In this document: positions 51,269 through 62,264 of the stretch, one piece after another
Layout of the letters: each line of letters starts with the position of its first letter
Position numbering within the stretch: position 1 is the first letter of the stretch
NCBI GenBank assembly: GCA_037176885.1
Contig: JAWWNJ010000143.1
Span: 248,001-312,000 of the forward strand
Length of the DNA stretch: 64,000 bases
Source of the DNA: Favolaschia claudopus
Taxonomy: Eukaryota > Basidiomycota > Agaricomycetes > Agaricales > Mycenaceae
Direction: 5' to 3'
Program-made: the position numbers and the translations under genes
Notes under the pieces: generated by a model
Seen by the model: the letters and a program-made list of their open reading frames with translations, nothing else
Databases searched by the model: none
Told to the model about the DNA's origin: nothing

Positions 51269-54200
51269 ATGTTTAACGCAGCGGATAGCACAGGTAAGTA
51301 TTCGTTTCTCTCTTTCTAACTACCATTAAGTTGCCGGACTCTTGCAGTCAACTCTTCCCCGATCAATCCGGTTGACCCCGCATTTCTCAAATACCGTGCG
51401 TATCCCTTGTTGCTGTTTCATTCCGTCTTAACTCAACCTATTTTAGTTGCCACATATGCATTTAGAAATACTACTACAACTCCAACCCGTGCTGTCGAAG
51501 CTGGAAAAGCCATCACCCCTAACTCTGCTAGTTCAATTGCTCCTCATTATTCCTCGGACGGCTTCATTCTCGGACAGTTATCTCAAGCTACCTCTGCGAA
51601 TCCATTTGGTACGCCATTTTCTTTGTGCCGAACAATAGCTTATTAGCTTTATTCAAGATGAACGACCCACTGCGATCTCTACAACGTCATCGGCTTTGAA
51701 TGTTATTGAACCTCCCGTCACAAAGCCCCTCTGTAAGCTCCTTGACCTGTATTAACACCAGTCCGCTAACCTTTTGCAGGTTTGAATGCCAACAGTCCTA
51801 TTTCTATTTCATCTGGTTCCTCGTCCCCACTCAACTTGAGCTCGGATACCGATCTCGAGCTAGGATACCCTCCCGAGGTTTTGAATGGAGACATGTCAGT
51901 GAGACTCGCAATATTTCACCCCGTGAGTTCGTCCTAGCTTTCTCTCTTTGATATTGATATTGTTTTAGGAATATGTGCTCCCCCATCGATTTACATTATG
52001 GCCGCGCCGCCTCGAACCCCGTTACGAAGACGAAGCCATCCATGGTCTCTGGTTGGCCGACCATGCCAGCCTACTCCAGAAGCGTGCTGGGTTCAACGTC
52101 GAAGCGCCTTTCGAGTGGTTTGACTTCTTTCGGGGACAATGGATCGCGAAGAAGGGAAGTGAACCTTTTCCCATTCCTTATGATAACTACATTCTCTTCA
52201 TTCGCCCCGCCGGAATCATTGCGAACATCGACGTCTTCTTAAACCAATCACCAAGCACGCAACAACAACACGTTCGGTTTACCCTCTACTACCACCACCT
52301 CGTCTACCTACCACTCACTCCATCCTTCTCGATGTTTACACCGGAGAACGACTCACTACGTTCAGTCGCTCTCACCACCACTGCCTGCTCGCTGTCCGGA
52401 GTTTTGCGCGTTGTCGACGCGAGTGAAGCTGCTCAAAGCGCGCTTGTGTCGACGGCCGCGCGAAACCCCGGGCGGCTGGAGGCGGGCTTGAAAACTAGCT
52501 TGTTGTCTACTACCATTGCCGACTGTGTACCTCATGAAGCCGCTCTTATTCTCCCTGCGACAACCTCGGCCTTTTCTTCTTCGGAACCCACCGTACCGGG
52601 TGGCAGCGGCACCGATGGCGATGATGGAGATGCGTACGAGGGGTTCATTGCGTCTCTTGTAAACCAATCCAACGCAACGTTTGTGGAGGAGGCTGAAAGC
52701 GTAGACCGTATGAAGGAAGAACTGGGGGATTTGACCCAGGTGCGTGTTTATTTCATCAACGATCTTTCTATTTTTTGACTTCATTCACAGGGGGATTTTA
52801 TAACAGTCAACTTTCTGGACGCTTCCACACTGCTTGAATCTTACCTCGAAGCTCGCCATGCTCTCGCAGGTGATGATCCCGTGCGCGATCTAGAGTCGAT
52901 GCACCCGCGCCATTATATTCGCCGTTCCAGACGCCTTCGAGCGCAGCAGGAACAGAAGCTAGCCGCCATCTCCCTGTTGTCTACTGTTTCTCCGTCGTCC
53001 ACGCCAGCCAATCCGTCTTCGGGATCCCGGGGCCTGTCTTGCCCGGAATTTCTGCCACCTCCCACTTCTCGACGCTCTAAACGGTCACAAAAAAGCCGCC
53101 AACCCGTTTCTCCATCCATTGCGCCACCATCTGTTTCAATTTCTCTGAATGAGACGCTGCCGTCTGCTACCCAGGACTCGGTATCTCGGGCCGGGAGCAA
53201 GCGTACACGCGAGCCAGCCGAGGACTCGTTGGTTCCGCCGCCGGCGAAGCACGCCAAGAAAAACAAAACCCCTTCTTCGGCATCTACTCGGTTAGCTAAA
53301 TGGATGAGCGGTGGTGTCCTTGTTCCTCAACACCGGGAGTGGGGGTAAGCAGCTCTCATTCTTCTCATGTTCTTCACCTTGACGTTCTTTTTAGGGTTTT
53401 AGCCAACCCAGACCTCGATTTCTTGCTTGAACCATCGCGACTTCCCGTTCAGTCTGCTCCTACAACACCGTATAGTGTATCCAACACCGAGCATACCTCC
53501 GACAAGGACTCCAACACCAGCTTCGAGTCCGAACCCGAGCGCCCATTGCCAAAATCGAAAACTCGGCGTGGTCGGCGACCGCCGAACCATCAGCTTCGCC
53601 GCCTCCTACAGCGTCTCGAAATCATTACCTCCGTTGATTTTGACTTCAAGCGCCACTCTTCGTTTAGCACCACAGGGTGGAACGGAATTCAGCCCCCGTT
53701 GCTGGCGCGTGACGAGATTCGTCGCTTGTTCCGGCTGTACCCAGACGCGCGCGGTCTGTACGAGTATCTTCAGTGGTTTTTTCCCGTTCCTTATATCAGG
53801 AATGACGAGTATGTTCTTGAGTTTCTTTCTTTTGAGTTCCTGCTAAACCATCCTTTTATTCAGTATCAAAACAGAACGCGCAACCTTTCTGGTCGACAAG
53901 CATGGCCAAATATTTTTCTTCCGATCTTTCCGAGCCGAATGGCTCATGGCGAAATCAAAGGAAGTCACCGAAGCCATCAACGTTTTGGTCGGCGAAGACG
54001 CAACGGATCCGCAAATCAAAACCAATAATGCCGAGGGTGTGCGCGGGCCGCATTGGCCCATTATTATCGGTCACCACCGTCAGTCCGCAAAGGTAAATTT
54101 CATCTAGCTCATTGTTGACTGCGGTCTCAAATTCGTTTCTAGAAGCCTTCTCTTGCTGACTGGCACAAACACAACAGCCGTCGCGTTGATGAGTTCATGA

Positions 54201-55015
54201 AGCTTGAAATTGTGCAGCGAATAATGTAAGAGATATTTTTTAAACCCCCTCTCCGCTGTAACTGCCCTCCTGATTTGCTTTGAAGCTCTTGGGTCTCGAG
54301 CGTGGTTGAAATCGTTTTTCCGGGTGTTGCCGAGCGATTCCGGGCCGATGCTGCATGGCACAAGCAACGTCATGGCATTGAGCCCATGTTCGGCCTATTC
54401 TGGAATTTCTGCTTGAACGTTGTGCTTCCAGGCCAGCGACGAATTCACTGTGATCCTCACGCAGATATGAAGAATCAGATAGGCGTCTGCGTACTTCTGA
54501 TTTATTTATTGGAAGGTTTTGGTGCGTATTTGAATTGAAATCTCTGTTCTGAATCCTGATTCCTAGCGGCGCAGTGTTCGACGACGAATTATATACATGG
54601 CTTGTCATTTGGGAAGCCGGTGTTGCCGTTCAGTTACCTCCGTGGACGCTCGCTATGTACCCTTCCGCTCTCTTCTACCACTTTAATCTTGATGTCCACA
54701 GTAAGTATTCCGCTCTGATATAATTGTGCTGTATGCTGAAACTACTTCTCAGTGATCAAGTTTGTCACTGTGGAGGGGAAAGAACACCCTACTCGTCAAA
54801 ATTCAAAGCCGCTGGGGGGAACCAACGAAGGACGCGGAAGTATGGTCTTTTTTAACCAGTCTACGATGCGTCAGTCGGCGGCGTTAGGATTTGACACGGT
54901 CCAGGAAGCCAAACAAGCCGGTTTGACTGGGACTGTAGATTTCGGAACCGAAGCCAATGCAGCGTTCAACCGCTTCGTTACTTTCCAGCCGGCTTCGGCT
55001 ACAGACTTTAATTAG
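51269..55015 (+). CDS. Long protein with C-terminal 2OG-dioxygenase-like fold (TET/JBP-type candidate)
   Basis: About a dozen exons with clean phase can be followed from ATG 51269 (MFNAADST) to TAG 55013-55015. The N-terminal third is Ser/Thr/Pro-rich; next comes LPHRFTLWPRRLEPRYEDEA; then a disordered basic stretch with KRSQKSRQP, KRTREPAED and PPPAKHAKKNK, likely nuclear signals. The C-terminal ~350 residues resemble a double-stranded beta-helix: FNFCLNVVLP-like strand, an HxD iron motif in HCDPHADMKN (near 54446-54472), TWLVIWEAGVAVQLPPW, a second His in LFYHFNLDV and GRGSMVFFNQ. KDZ transposons of basidiomycetes are known to be linked to TET/JBP dioxygenases that oxidise 5-methylcytosine. 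That identity is my inference, not proven. Confidence 0.65.
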
Positions 55016-55273
55016 AATTTGCATTCTCTCTAATGTAACATAGCTTTCTTGGATATCCAAATCTTGAAACAATCCATTGAGCACCTTGTTTCGTGTTTCA
55101 TGTACCAGGCCGATGTGGCATTACGAAATTCACAACTTGCCGTTGTTTGTTGTTGAAAACATTCCCTTTTTTGCTCAGTGCGTTCAGGGTCGGATATGGA
55201 GTAATTTGATTGGAATTTAACTGTTAGGCAACCATCAAGACATGAAACACCAGGATACATTAAAAGACTGCCC

Positions 55274-58200
55274 ATGACGAAAAATCCCCGCCTTTCCACC
55301 ATGAGCACGCACCACACAACGAAAAAACGAAAACTACCGGGTGCAAATACCACCTCTCATGTATCTATCCGCCCTTCCAATTCTAAACAGGTGCATTATA
55401 CTGTGACATCGGCATCCACGAGTTCCACCCAGACCCATACTCTGGCGAAATTGCCATCACCAACGAAATCAAGAGACTCTGAACCGGCGGACATACAAGA
55501 ACCTAACATAGAGCTTGAGCTAATACCTGTCAAGAAGCCCCGTACTCAGGTTAGACTGAAATTCTAACTTCCGGAGTCTTGATAATTTCTGATACCTCTG
55601 CAGAACGGGCAATTACTGGACGACTTCGAAGCTCATTTTGAGGAGCTAGGATGGCTCCTTCTTGAGCGAGAGGCAGACCCAGCTACAAATACCTTGTGCA
55701 AATGTGGATCAGGAAAGAACCAAACCACTAAATGCTTTGACTGCCTGGAATATTCGCCTGTCTGCACGGACTGTTTTGTTCGCACTCACATCAACAATCC
55801 AACACACTGGGCTGAGGTATGGGATCAAAATGCCGGCTTCTTCATCCGACATGACATTTCGACCCTGGATCACACAATCCAACTTGGCCACCAAGGAGGG
55901 AAGTGTGATTCTCCTACTCCCACTCGCACCTTCACCATTGTGGATGTTAATGGGGTTCATACCACGAAAGTCGCCTTTTGTAGCTGCCGTGAACAACCCC
56001 CTAATAAAGTTCGCCAATTGATGAGGGCCGGTCTATTTCCTGCCACAGCAAAAGACCCGCATACAGCCTTCACAATCAACATGCTCAAAGACTTCCAGCT
56101 GCATAACTTTGAGTCAAAGAAAGCGGCTTACGATTATCTGGGAGCAATACGGAGGTTGACGGATAACTCTTTCACGGCAGACATTCCGGTATGAATTTTG
56201 TTATAGAAGTTGAATTTGTTGACTTATTTACAATTTCCAGAATCCTTATGCCGCTTTTCTTCGTGTAGTCAGAGTGTTCAACTACCTTACTCTGGTCAAA
56301 CGATCCGGTCAGCTTCATGGAATTGACAGAATCTTATCACATCGGCCGGCCGGCAATCTCCTTGTCTGGTGTCCGGCATGCCCGGAACCCGGCTTCAATT
56401 CAGATCTCAACTGCCCAAAAACTCCCTCACATCTCAGGTAGTAGGATCCACAAGTTCATTTTGTCACAATTCTGATTTTATATTCTCAGACATCTCAATC
56501 AAAGCCAAAGGACACTGGACGGAAATCACCAGTGTAACCAATTCAGCAAAAATAACGATCCGGATGATGTATCACTGTGCAATGGAAAGGGGTACTTCCC
56601 ATTGGATTCCGAATACCAGGAGTACTTGAAGAAAGTCCCCGCGACGGCAGAGGTAATACTTCAATCTCTTCATGAATGCATAAATTCACATCAAACAGAA
56701 ATCAACTTGTAACTATCTCAAGGTTGTGAACAAGCAAGATAAGAAAAAATTTAAGAATATGGCAATAACGGGCACCGTGAACTGTCAATGCAGCCATGTG
56801 TTCATTCTATCTTCAGTCGATCTACCTCATGCCGAGCGGTAAGGTATTTTTTATGATTTAGCGGATTGAATCTGACCTTGATGCGGTGATTTTTAGGTTT
56901 GCGAATGCGGACTATGCATTTGCTATGGCGTTGCAAAATCGCCGACCGAATGACAAGTTTGAATTCAAGTTACAAATTGAAGTCAAAGATGTCGACGAAG
57001 TTGCTACTTACGACATAGCATGCGAATATATAATCAACCTCCCTTCCCGCTTCGAACAGCAATTTCCGGATCTCTACGAAACTGTGAAGAAGATACGCTG
57101 GGGAGTGCCTGCGCTACATGTGCAGGGGCATCAAGATTCTTGCACATACTTATTTGGAACCGCCTTCATGGAGTGTGTAGCCCACTTTCACGGCGAAACG
57201 GCCGAGCATTACTGGCCTGAGTCCAATCAGCTCGGGCCGCATACTCGTCAAATGAATCTCGGTCACCGGCAAGACACATTGATTGCTCATCACGGAGATT
57301 GGAACCATAAAAAGACCTCGAAAATTGGTGTGCTATATTCGCTGTGAACAGTTCACTGTCATTTAGCTAACAACTTTTTCTAGCCTTTGATCTCGCCGAG
57401 GATATCGAGGAGGCAAAGACAAAATACACTGAAAAACGGAACCATTTCATTGCGTTGAGCATCTCTTACAGCGAGAATGTTCCACAATGGCAAGGCCTTT
57501 CACGTACCCCGTCAAAACTTGGAAAAGAGGCCGTTAGCGTATACAAGCATGATACAACCAAAGGTAAGGTTGAATTTGAATTGCTGTGTTGTCTCTCTCA
57601 TTGAGAATTCCGCAGTGCCCTCTCAGAAAGCAATTTATGAAAAAATGCTCAATGACCAAGAGAATTTCAAATCCAGCATGGTTCCGAAAAGCAAGATTGC
57701 TCGCTTTCTGGACTCCGCAATAAAAATCCAAGAAAATCAGTAAGCATTTGTTTTGAGAAGGATATATCTATCTCACCATGAGTTGCTCAGGCGGAAACTA
57801 GCCAATCTGATCAAGGATACCTCCGAACACGAACTTCAATCCCGAAAAACCGAGGTTGAAAAACTTACCACCAAACTGCGCACACAAATCGTAGAGTTCC
57901 GAAAAGTTCAAACACAAATCATGCCAAAGGTTGGAGATAGAGTTGCAGCTCAGGCCTTGAAACCGCCAGCGCTTCAGCTTGAATGTCTGTATATTCCGTC
58001 GGATTTCGATGCGGCTGCTAGAAAAAAGCTCGCACTTGATGAACTTGCGGCCGAAGAAGCAATCTGGAGGGAGGGGCAGCTCTATGATATTCTTCGCGGC
58101 CTTCAGAATATTGTCAAGGCTGTCTCTGCCTTGCGGGGTAGGAAAAAGAAAAATGACCGTCAACAGAAACAGAATACACGCACCGGGGAATATATCAGCG

Positions 58201-58774
58201 ACACTCTCAAGAAGCAGGGTCACCACATCGAATCTTACGCCGCTGTTCGTCAAAAAATTGTGATACTAAATGGCTCCTGCTCTTTACCGACTCTCATGGA
58301 GCAAGATCTGTTCATGAAATCAGTTCAACAGAAAAGGCATGTAGGAGATTCGAAAAGGACCGATGGCTTGCTATTCCGAGCCGCTGCTCTGAGTGCTGTA
58401 GGCTCCTATGATGTAGATGGAGATGCTACTATGACGGACGCCCATTCTGGAGAGGAAGGAAAGGGACCTGGGGAGACCGGTAAGTTCTCAACTAGACTTC
58501 TCTGTTGCCCCTAATAAAAATGCGACACAGTGCCTACAATCGTCGGCACTCAGATGAATAATCGAAGAAAGCCTCGTAAGGAATTTCATTTCGTTCATAT
58601 CTATATCCTATTCATTGAGATTCAGAGAGAAAACTCAAAGCGAAGACTTCGGAGGATGAAACAAAGAAAAAGGGTCCTGAAGCTGCTGACGGTTGGATTT
58701 GGAACCTAGGCAAGTACACCAGAATGACAGATGAGGAGATGGATGCTTGGGCAAGTGAAGGTATGTCGCGATGA
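55274..58774 (+). CDS. KDZ-family transposase with CxC cysteine cluster
   Basis: Eleven exons splice in frame: 55274-55549, 55604-56188, 56241-56437, 56490-56652, 56699-56838, 56897-57327, 57384-57563, 57616-57739, 57791-58479, 58531-58575, 58626-58774; about 990 residues. A basic N-terminus is followed by a CxC2-like zinc cluster (LCKCGSG..., KCFDCLEYSPVCTDC, H) at ~55695-55800. The Kyakuja-Dileera-Zisupton core has candidate catalytic Asp in LDGNHQ (~56515), the YDIAC motif (~57010) and Glu in GETAEHYWPE (~57190), then HHGDWNHKKT and a long coiled-coil tail. The end (stop at 58772-58774) falls in an intron-like context just before retroelement sequence, so the C-terminus may be truncated. 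Confidence 0.85.
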
Positions 58775-58941
58775 TAGACCTGGGATGAAAACACCCCGTG
58801 TTTTCTCAATTTTTGAACATGTTTAATATTATATAACGCGTGTTTGAACTAAGAGGAATATATGGACATCTCTTGGAATATATCTCAGAGGGTTAAAGCG
58901 TACCCACGCTGTTAACTAAATGATGCAAGGAAAGCTAGACT

Positions 58942-59673
58942 TGTCTACGACTTATGATTATCCAGAAATGGGTACTCGTACACGGTAGTCGAGGATATCA
59001 ATCCCTCTCCTAAGTCTAACCATTCTACCAATTGAATTGGGACCTAAAGGGACATCAAGGAACATGGGATAACATTGGAGGAATACTTAGGCAGCGCGCC
59101 TAGACCAAGATCGAGGGATTCGAGTCGCGGAACGACGAACCAAGGGAAACTGAGTAGCGGCAGAAGGATTGCCGAAGATGCCGAAGAGCGGATCATCATA
59201 GGATCAATGATCTTGAGGAGATTTCTCTACTCAAGGCGGATTAGAAGTTCTGGCAAGGACCGGAAGGACCTTACCTCGAGGCGAGGCACGTAGCAGGAAC
59301 ATTCGTATCCTCGAAAGGCTAGCCGCGATGAGTGGGATAGAAGCCAGTATCGAGTCAAGGATCGAGAGGATCCATCACGCACACGTGACCATCACGAGGG
59401 ATCGACGCGATAAATGCGATAGTGACTCCTCGTGTACTTACACGTTACTCGCGCGTGCAACCACGACACACAGGCGTGACTTAACAGCCTCGTCTGCTAA
59501 ATAAGGACAATACACGTACCAGGACACGTAGGTAGATACCCAATTGAGATGTAAATATTTATTCGAGCGTAGTATATAAAGCCTGTAAATTATTAGCTGG
59601 GCTCCAGTGGATTGCTCCCTCCTTGATTGTACGTGTAAGCTATCAGCCGCACGTTCAGTAAGAAGTGTTCACA
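58942..59673 (+). repeat. Probable 5' LTR of the second gypsy element (borders tentative)
   Basis: Only one LTR lies in the window, so borders cannot be proven by comparison. The right border is set by a primer-site-like TGGGACAACCCAGGGAAC at ~59679 and a preceding CA. The left is set by a TGTCTACG at 58942. Inside, a strong TATATAAAG lies at ~59571. Confidence 0.35.
59571..59579 (+). promoter_or_regulatory. TATA box of the second gypsy element
   Basis: GTAGTATATAAAGCCTG about 100 bp before the probable primer site. This is a typical U3 core promoter position. Confidence 0.55.
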
Positions 59674-60758
59674 TCCAGTGGGACAACCCAGGGAACTTAA
59701 CTAGTTTTCTGTTTTGTTTTCAATCTATAAATTGGACTTGTGATTTGATCAGAGATTTGTTAAACGCGTGAACTAAGTGAACTTGAACGGGAATCAGACG
59801 CGTGAAACGGAATTCTGAGATAAGGGAAAACGCGAGTACAAGGGATTAAGCGCGACTTAACAGTCAAGTGCCATATTCCATCGGATTGAAAGGAAACTCG
59901 AACAAGATAAATTACCTAGACTCCTACAACCAACCGACATTGCGAAAAACTAAGTCCTGAGTTCGAAAGGCTCAAATAGGATTGAGTCGCGCCAACTCAA
60001 AGCAAGTTTAATCGAGTCAAGACACTTTGAATTGTATAACATATATCCTCGGATTGAGGAATATAGTCAGATTGCCACAGTAGATACGTTACTGGAACCC
60101 CGACTCGCACGCGAAGCTGAAGTTGTGTGGATTTTGTTTGAAGGGATTTATTATCTCTACGAATAAAGTTATACAGTAAACCAATAGCAAGCGTTTCATC
60201 TGGAGCCCACCGCGAGGGGTTCATTTGGCTATTACTTCATAGAAGTAATTTATACATTCAAGGCCTATTGGCTTTTGGAACTAGAATTGCTACAAAGGCG
60301 CGCTAAAATCTAGCCGCGACTCGGGCATATACTTCGAAGAGCTCTTTAGGCTTCGAAGTGCGACTTAGACAAGAAAAGTCGCAACTGGATCTTAGATTCA
60401 GTAAAACTAGAACACAGACACTTTGTAACTGGAGTCTTTCGAGATTTCGGGAGACGGGGAACAATCTTCAACTGGTTTTCCAAAGCCACTACACAGACGT
60501 TCCGACAGGCATAGAACTCCACAAGAGTTACCTCGCCTGCCTTCAAAGAGGAAGGCAAAATCACAAACGCCTGCTGAACAAGGTAGAGCCGAAGTTAAAA
60601 GCAAAACCTCTGCTCGAGCAAAAGCGTATCAAGAAATAAGCACGGCTTCTTCTTCACAACCACAAACGAGCCAGGAATCTACCATTGAGAGAAGAGATAA
60701 TCTCGACTCGCAGAACAGTTCTCAGACTCTAGGTTCAGAAGATTTAAGTCGAGGCAGA

Positions 60759-62264
60759 ATGGCGGATCAACAAGATAGAACGGAAAGACGGATCGCGAGT
60801 TTCAAAGTCCCTCATGCCTGGGATTCCAATGCTCCGAAATTTACAACAGACGACTATGAGGATCTTATGACCTTCGTGGATCATGTTGGACAAATCTTCG
60901 AGTTAGGAGGAATCACGGATGATAAGGAAAAGAAACTCCAGATCACCAATTACTTGCCTAAGAAAAAGAAAGACGTCTGGCGGACGCTCAGTAAATATGA
61001 GACTGGTACCTACGATGACTTCCTTAGTGAAGTTTATCTCAGTTACCCAGAAATCAAATCGGAGCGCGCTGGGACTGTTGAACTTTTGAGGCAATTATGT
61101 CGACGCAACCGTGGGATAGCGGTTACCGAAGAAGGACGTCTTAGAAGATTCGGCATAGAATTCTTGAGAGAGGTCAAGAAATTATATGTCGCGCCTGCGT
61201 TAATGACTAACCAGGTCGCATGTGAGCAGTATTTGGGAACTCTGGAGTCGAGCTTTGCTACGACTCTTCGAGGGTCAATTGACAGTACTATGTTAATTAA
61301 GACTCAATTCCCAGCGCTTGCAGGAGTCGCGGACAAGGACAGTGATGATCGCAAGGAGGATCCAATAAAATTGGAAGAGTTAATAAAGCTCGCCGAAACT
61401 CTGGCCTCTAAACAGCACAAAGCTCCGTCGTTGAAAATAGACTCGGAAGCTAAGCAAACAGTGATAACACCAATGGTCAAAGTCGAACCGTATGAAGAAA
61501 AGATCGAGGAAATTAATGGAGCGATTGCTCAACTCCGAGATCAATATGCTCTCATACAGAGGTCAGGAGAATTGCGGCACGATGAAGTGTTAAAGACTTT
61601 GCAAAATTTTGTTAAAGATCCTCCTCCGCATCAGACTCAACGCGAATATCCGCGACAGAGTTACGCGTATAACACGCAGAACCAATCTCGACAAGGTCCA
61701 CCGGGTGATAGACAGGAACGCAGAGGAGAAGCGAAATGTTTCTATTGTGAGGAAACCGGACACTATTCACGAGATTGCCCGTACAAAGATGAACACATCA
61801 AGAAGGGGCATCTAGTAATAGAAAACGGGAGCCATAAGCTTGGGGACGGGAACTTCATTCCTCACGGACAAGGAAGTCAGAAACAGAGAGTAGAGAATTA
61901 TTGGAAGAACAAGGCGGTTGGCCAAAACTGGCAAGCTACCTATGAATCGTTCTATAATTCCGAGAACGATACCTCTACCGGATGGGACCAAGAGTTGGCT
62001 ATGGACGAGATAAAGACTCTGAAAGTAAAACTTCAGAAAGCTGAACAACAGCTTACTGGTCAAAATCAAGTCCCACAGGTGGTTCAACCCACCTATATGG
62101 CCCAAAGTCAGACAATGCCTTTGGCCGGGAATAATCTCGACATGAACGGGATATTTCAAACCTTGATAATGAGAGGTTTACAAGCGGGAGAACTTCCCGC
62201 GACTCAAGAGCAATTTGCTCAGACGAGGAATCAGAGTCAAGGAAAGCCCGGACCAAATTTTTGA
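60759..62264 (+). CDS. gag: Gag of a second Ty3/gypsy element
   Basis: 501 codons from the first ATG of the leader. The frame is open and coding-like for another 110 codons upstream (Glu/Ser/Arg-rich, from 60429), as in the first element. Residues ~20-200 form a helical capsid-like region (WDSNAPKFTTDDYEDLMTFV, LPKKKKDVWRTL). A CCHC knuckle CFYCEETGHYSRDC lies at ~61736-61778, and the C-terminus is Gln-rich. The stop TGA follows AAATTTT (62255-62261), a canonical-type slippery heptamer. No sequence similarity to the first element's gag is evident beyond layout. Confidence 0.85.
   Translation: MADQQDRTERRIASFKVPHAWDSNAPKFTTDDYEDLMTFVDHVGQIFELGGITDDKEKKLQITNYLPKKKKDVWRTLSKYETGTYDDFLSEVYLSYPEIKSERAGTVELLRQLCRRNRGIAVTEEGRLRRFGIEFLREVKKLYVAPALMTNQVACEQYLGTLESSFATTLRGSIDSTMLIKTQFPALAGVADKDSDDRKEDPIKLEELIKLAETLASKQHKAPSLKIDSEAKQTVITPMVKVEPYEEKIEEINGAIAQLRDQYALIQRSGELRHDEVLKTLQNFVKDPPPHQTQREYPRQSYAYNTQNQSRQGPPGDRQERRGEAKCFYCEETGHYSRDCPYKDEHIKKGHLVIENGSHKLGDGNFIPHGQGSQKQRVENYWKNKAVGQNWQATYESFYNSENDTSTGWDQELAMDEIKTLKVKLQKAEQQLTGQNQVPQVVQPTYMAQSQTMPLAGNNLDMNGIFQTLIMRGLQAGELPATQEQFAQTRNQSQGKPGPNF
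62255..62264 (+). other. Candidate -1 frameshift site (A AAT TTT TGA)
   Basis: The gag codons read CCA AAT TTT TGA. A AAT TTT fits the X XXY YYZ slippery pattern and lies directly before the stop. The protease frame (-1) continues TTG AAG. Confidence 0.55.

Larger units (their letters stand above)
58775..60758. other. KDZ flank, probable LTR and ATG-free leader of the second gypsy element
   Basis: No gene is supported before the gag start at 60759. From 59552 to 60758 I found no ATG on the plus strand. The frame that continues into gag is open from 60429. Confidence 0.55.

Noticed and set aside
60358..60639. 93-codon frame in the leader of the second gypsy element
   Set aside because: It begins without an ATG (the leader has none), and the gag frame overlaps it with better composition.
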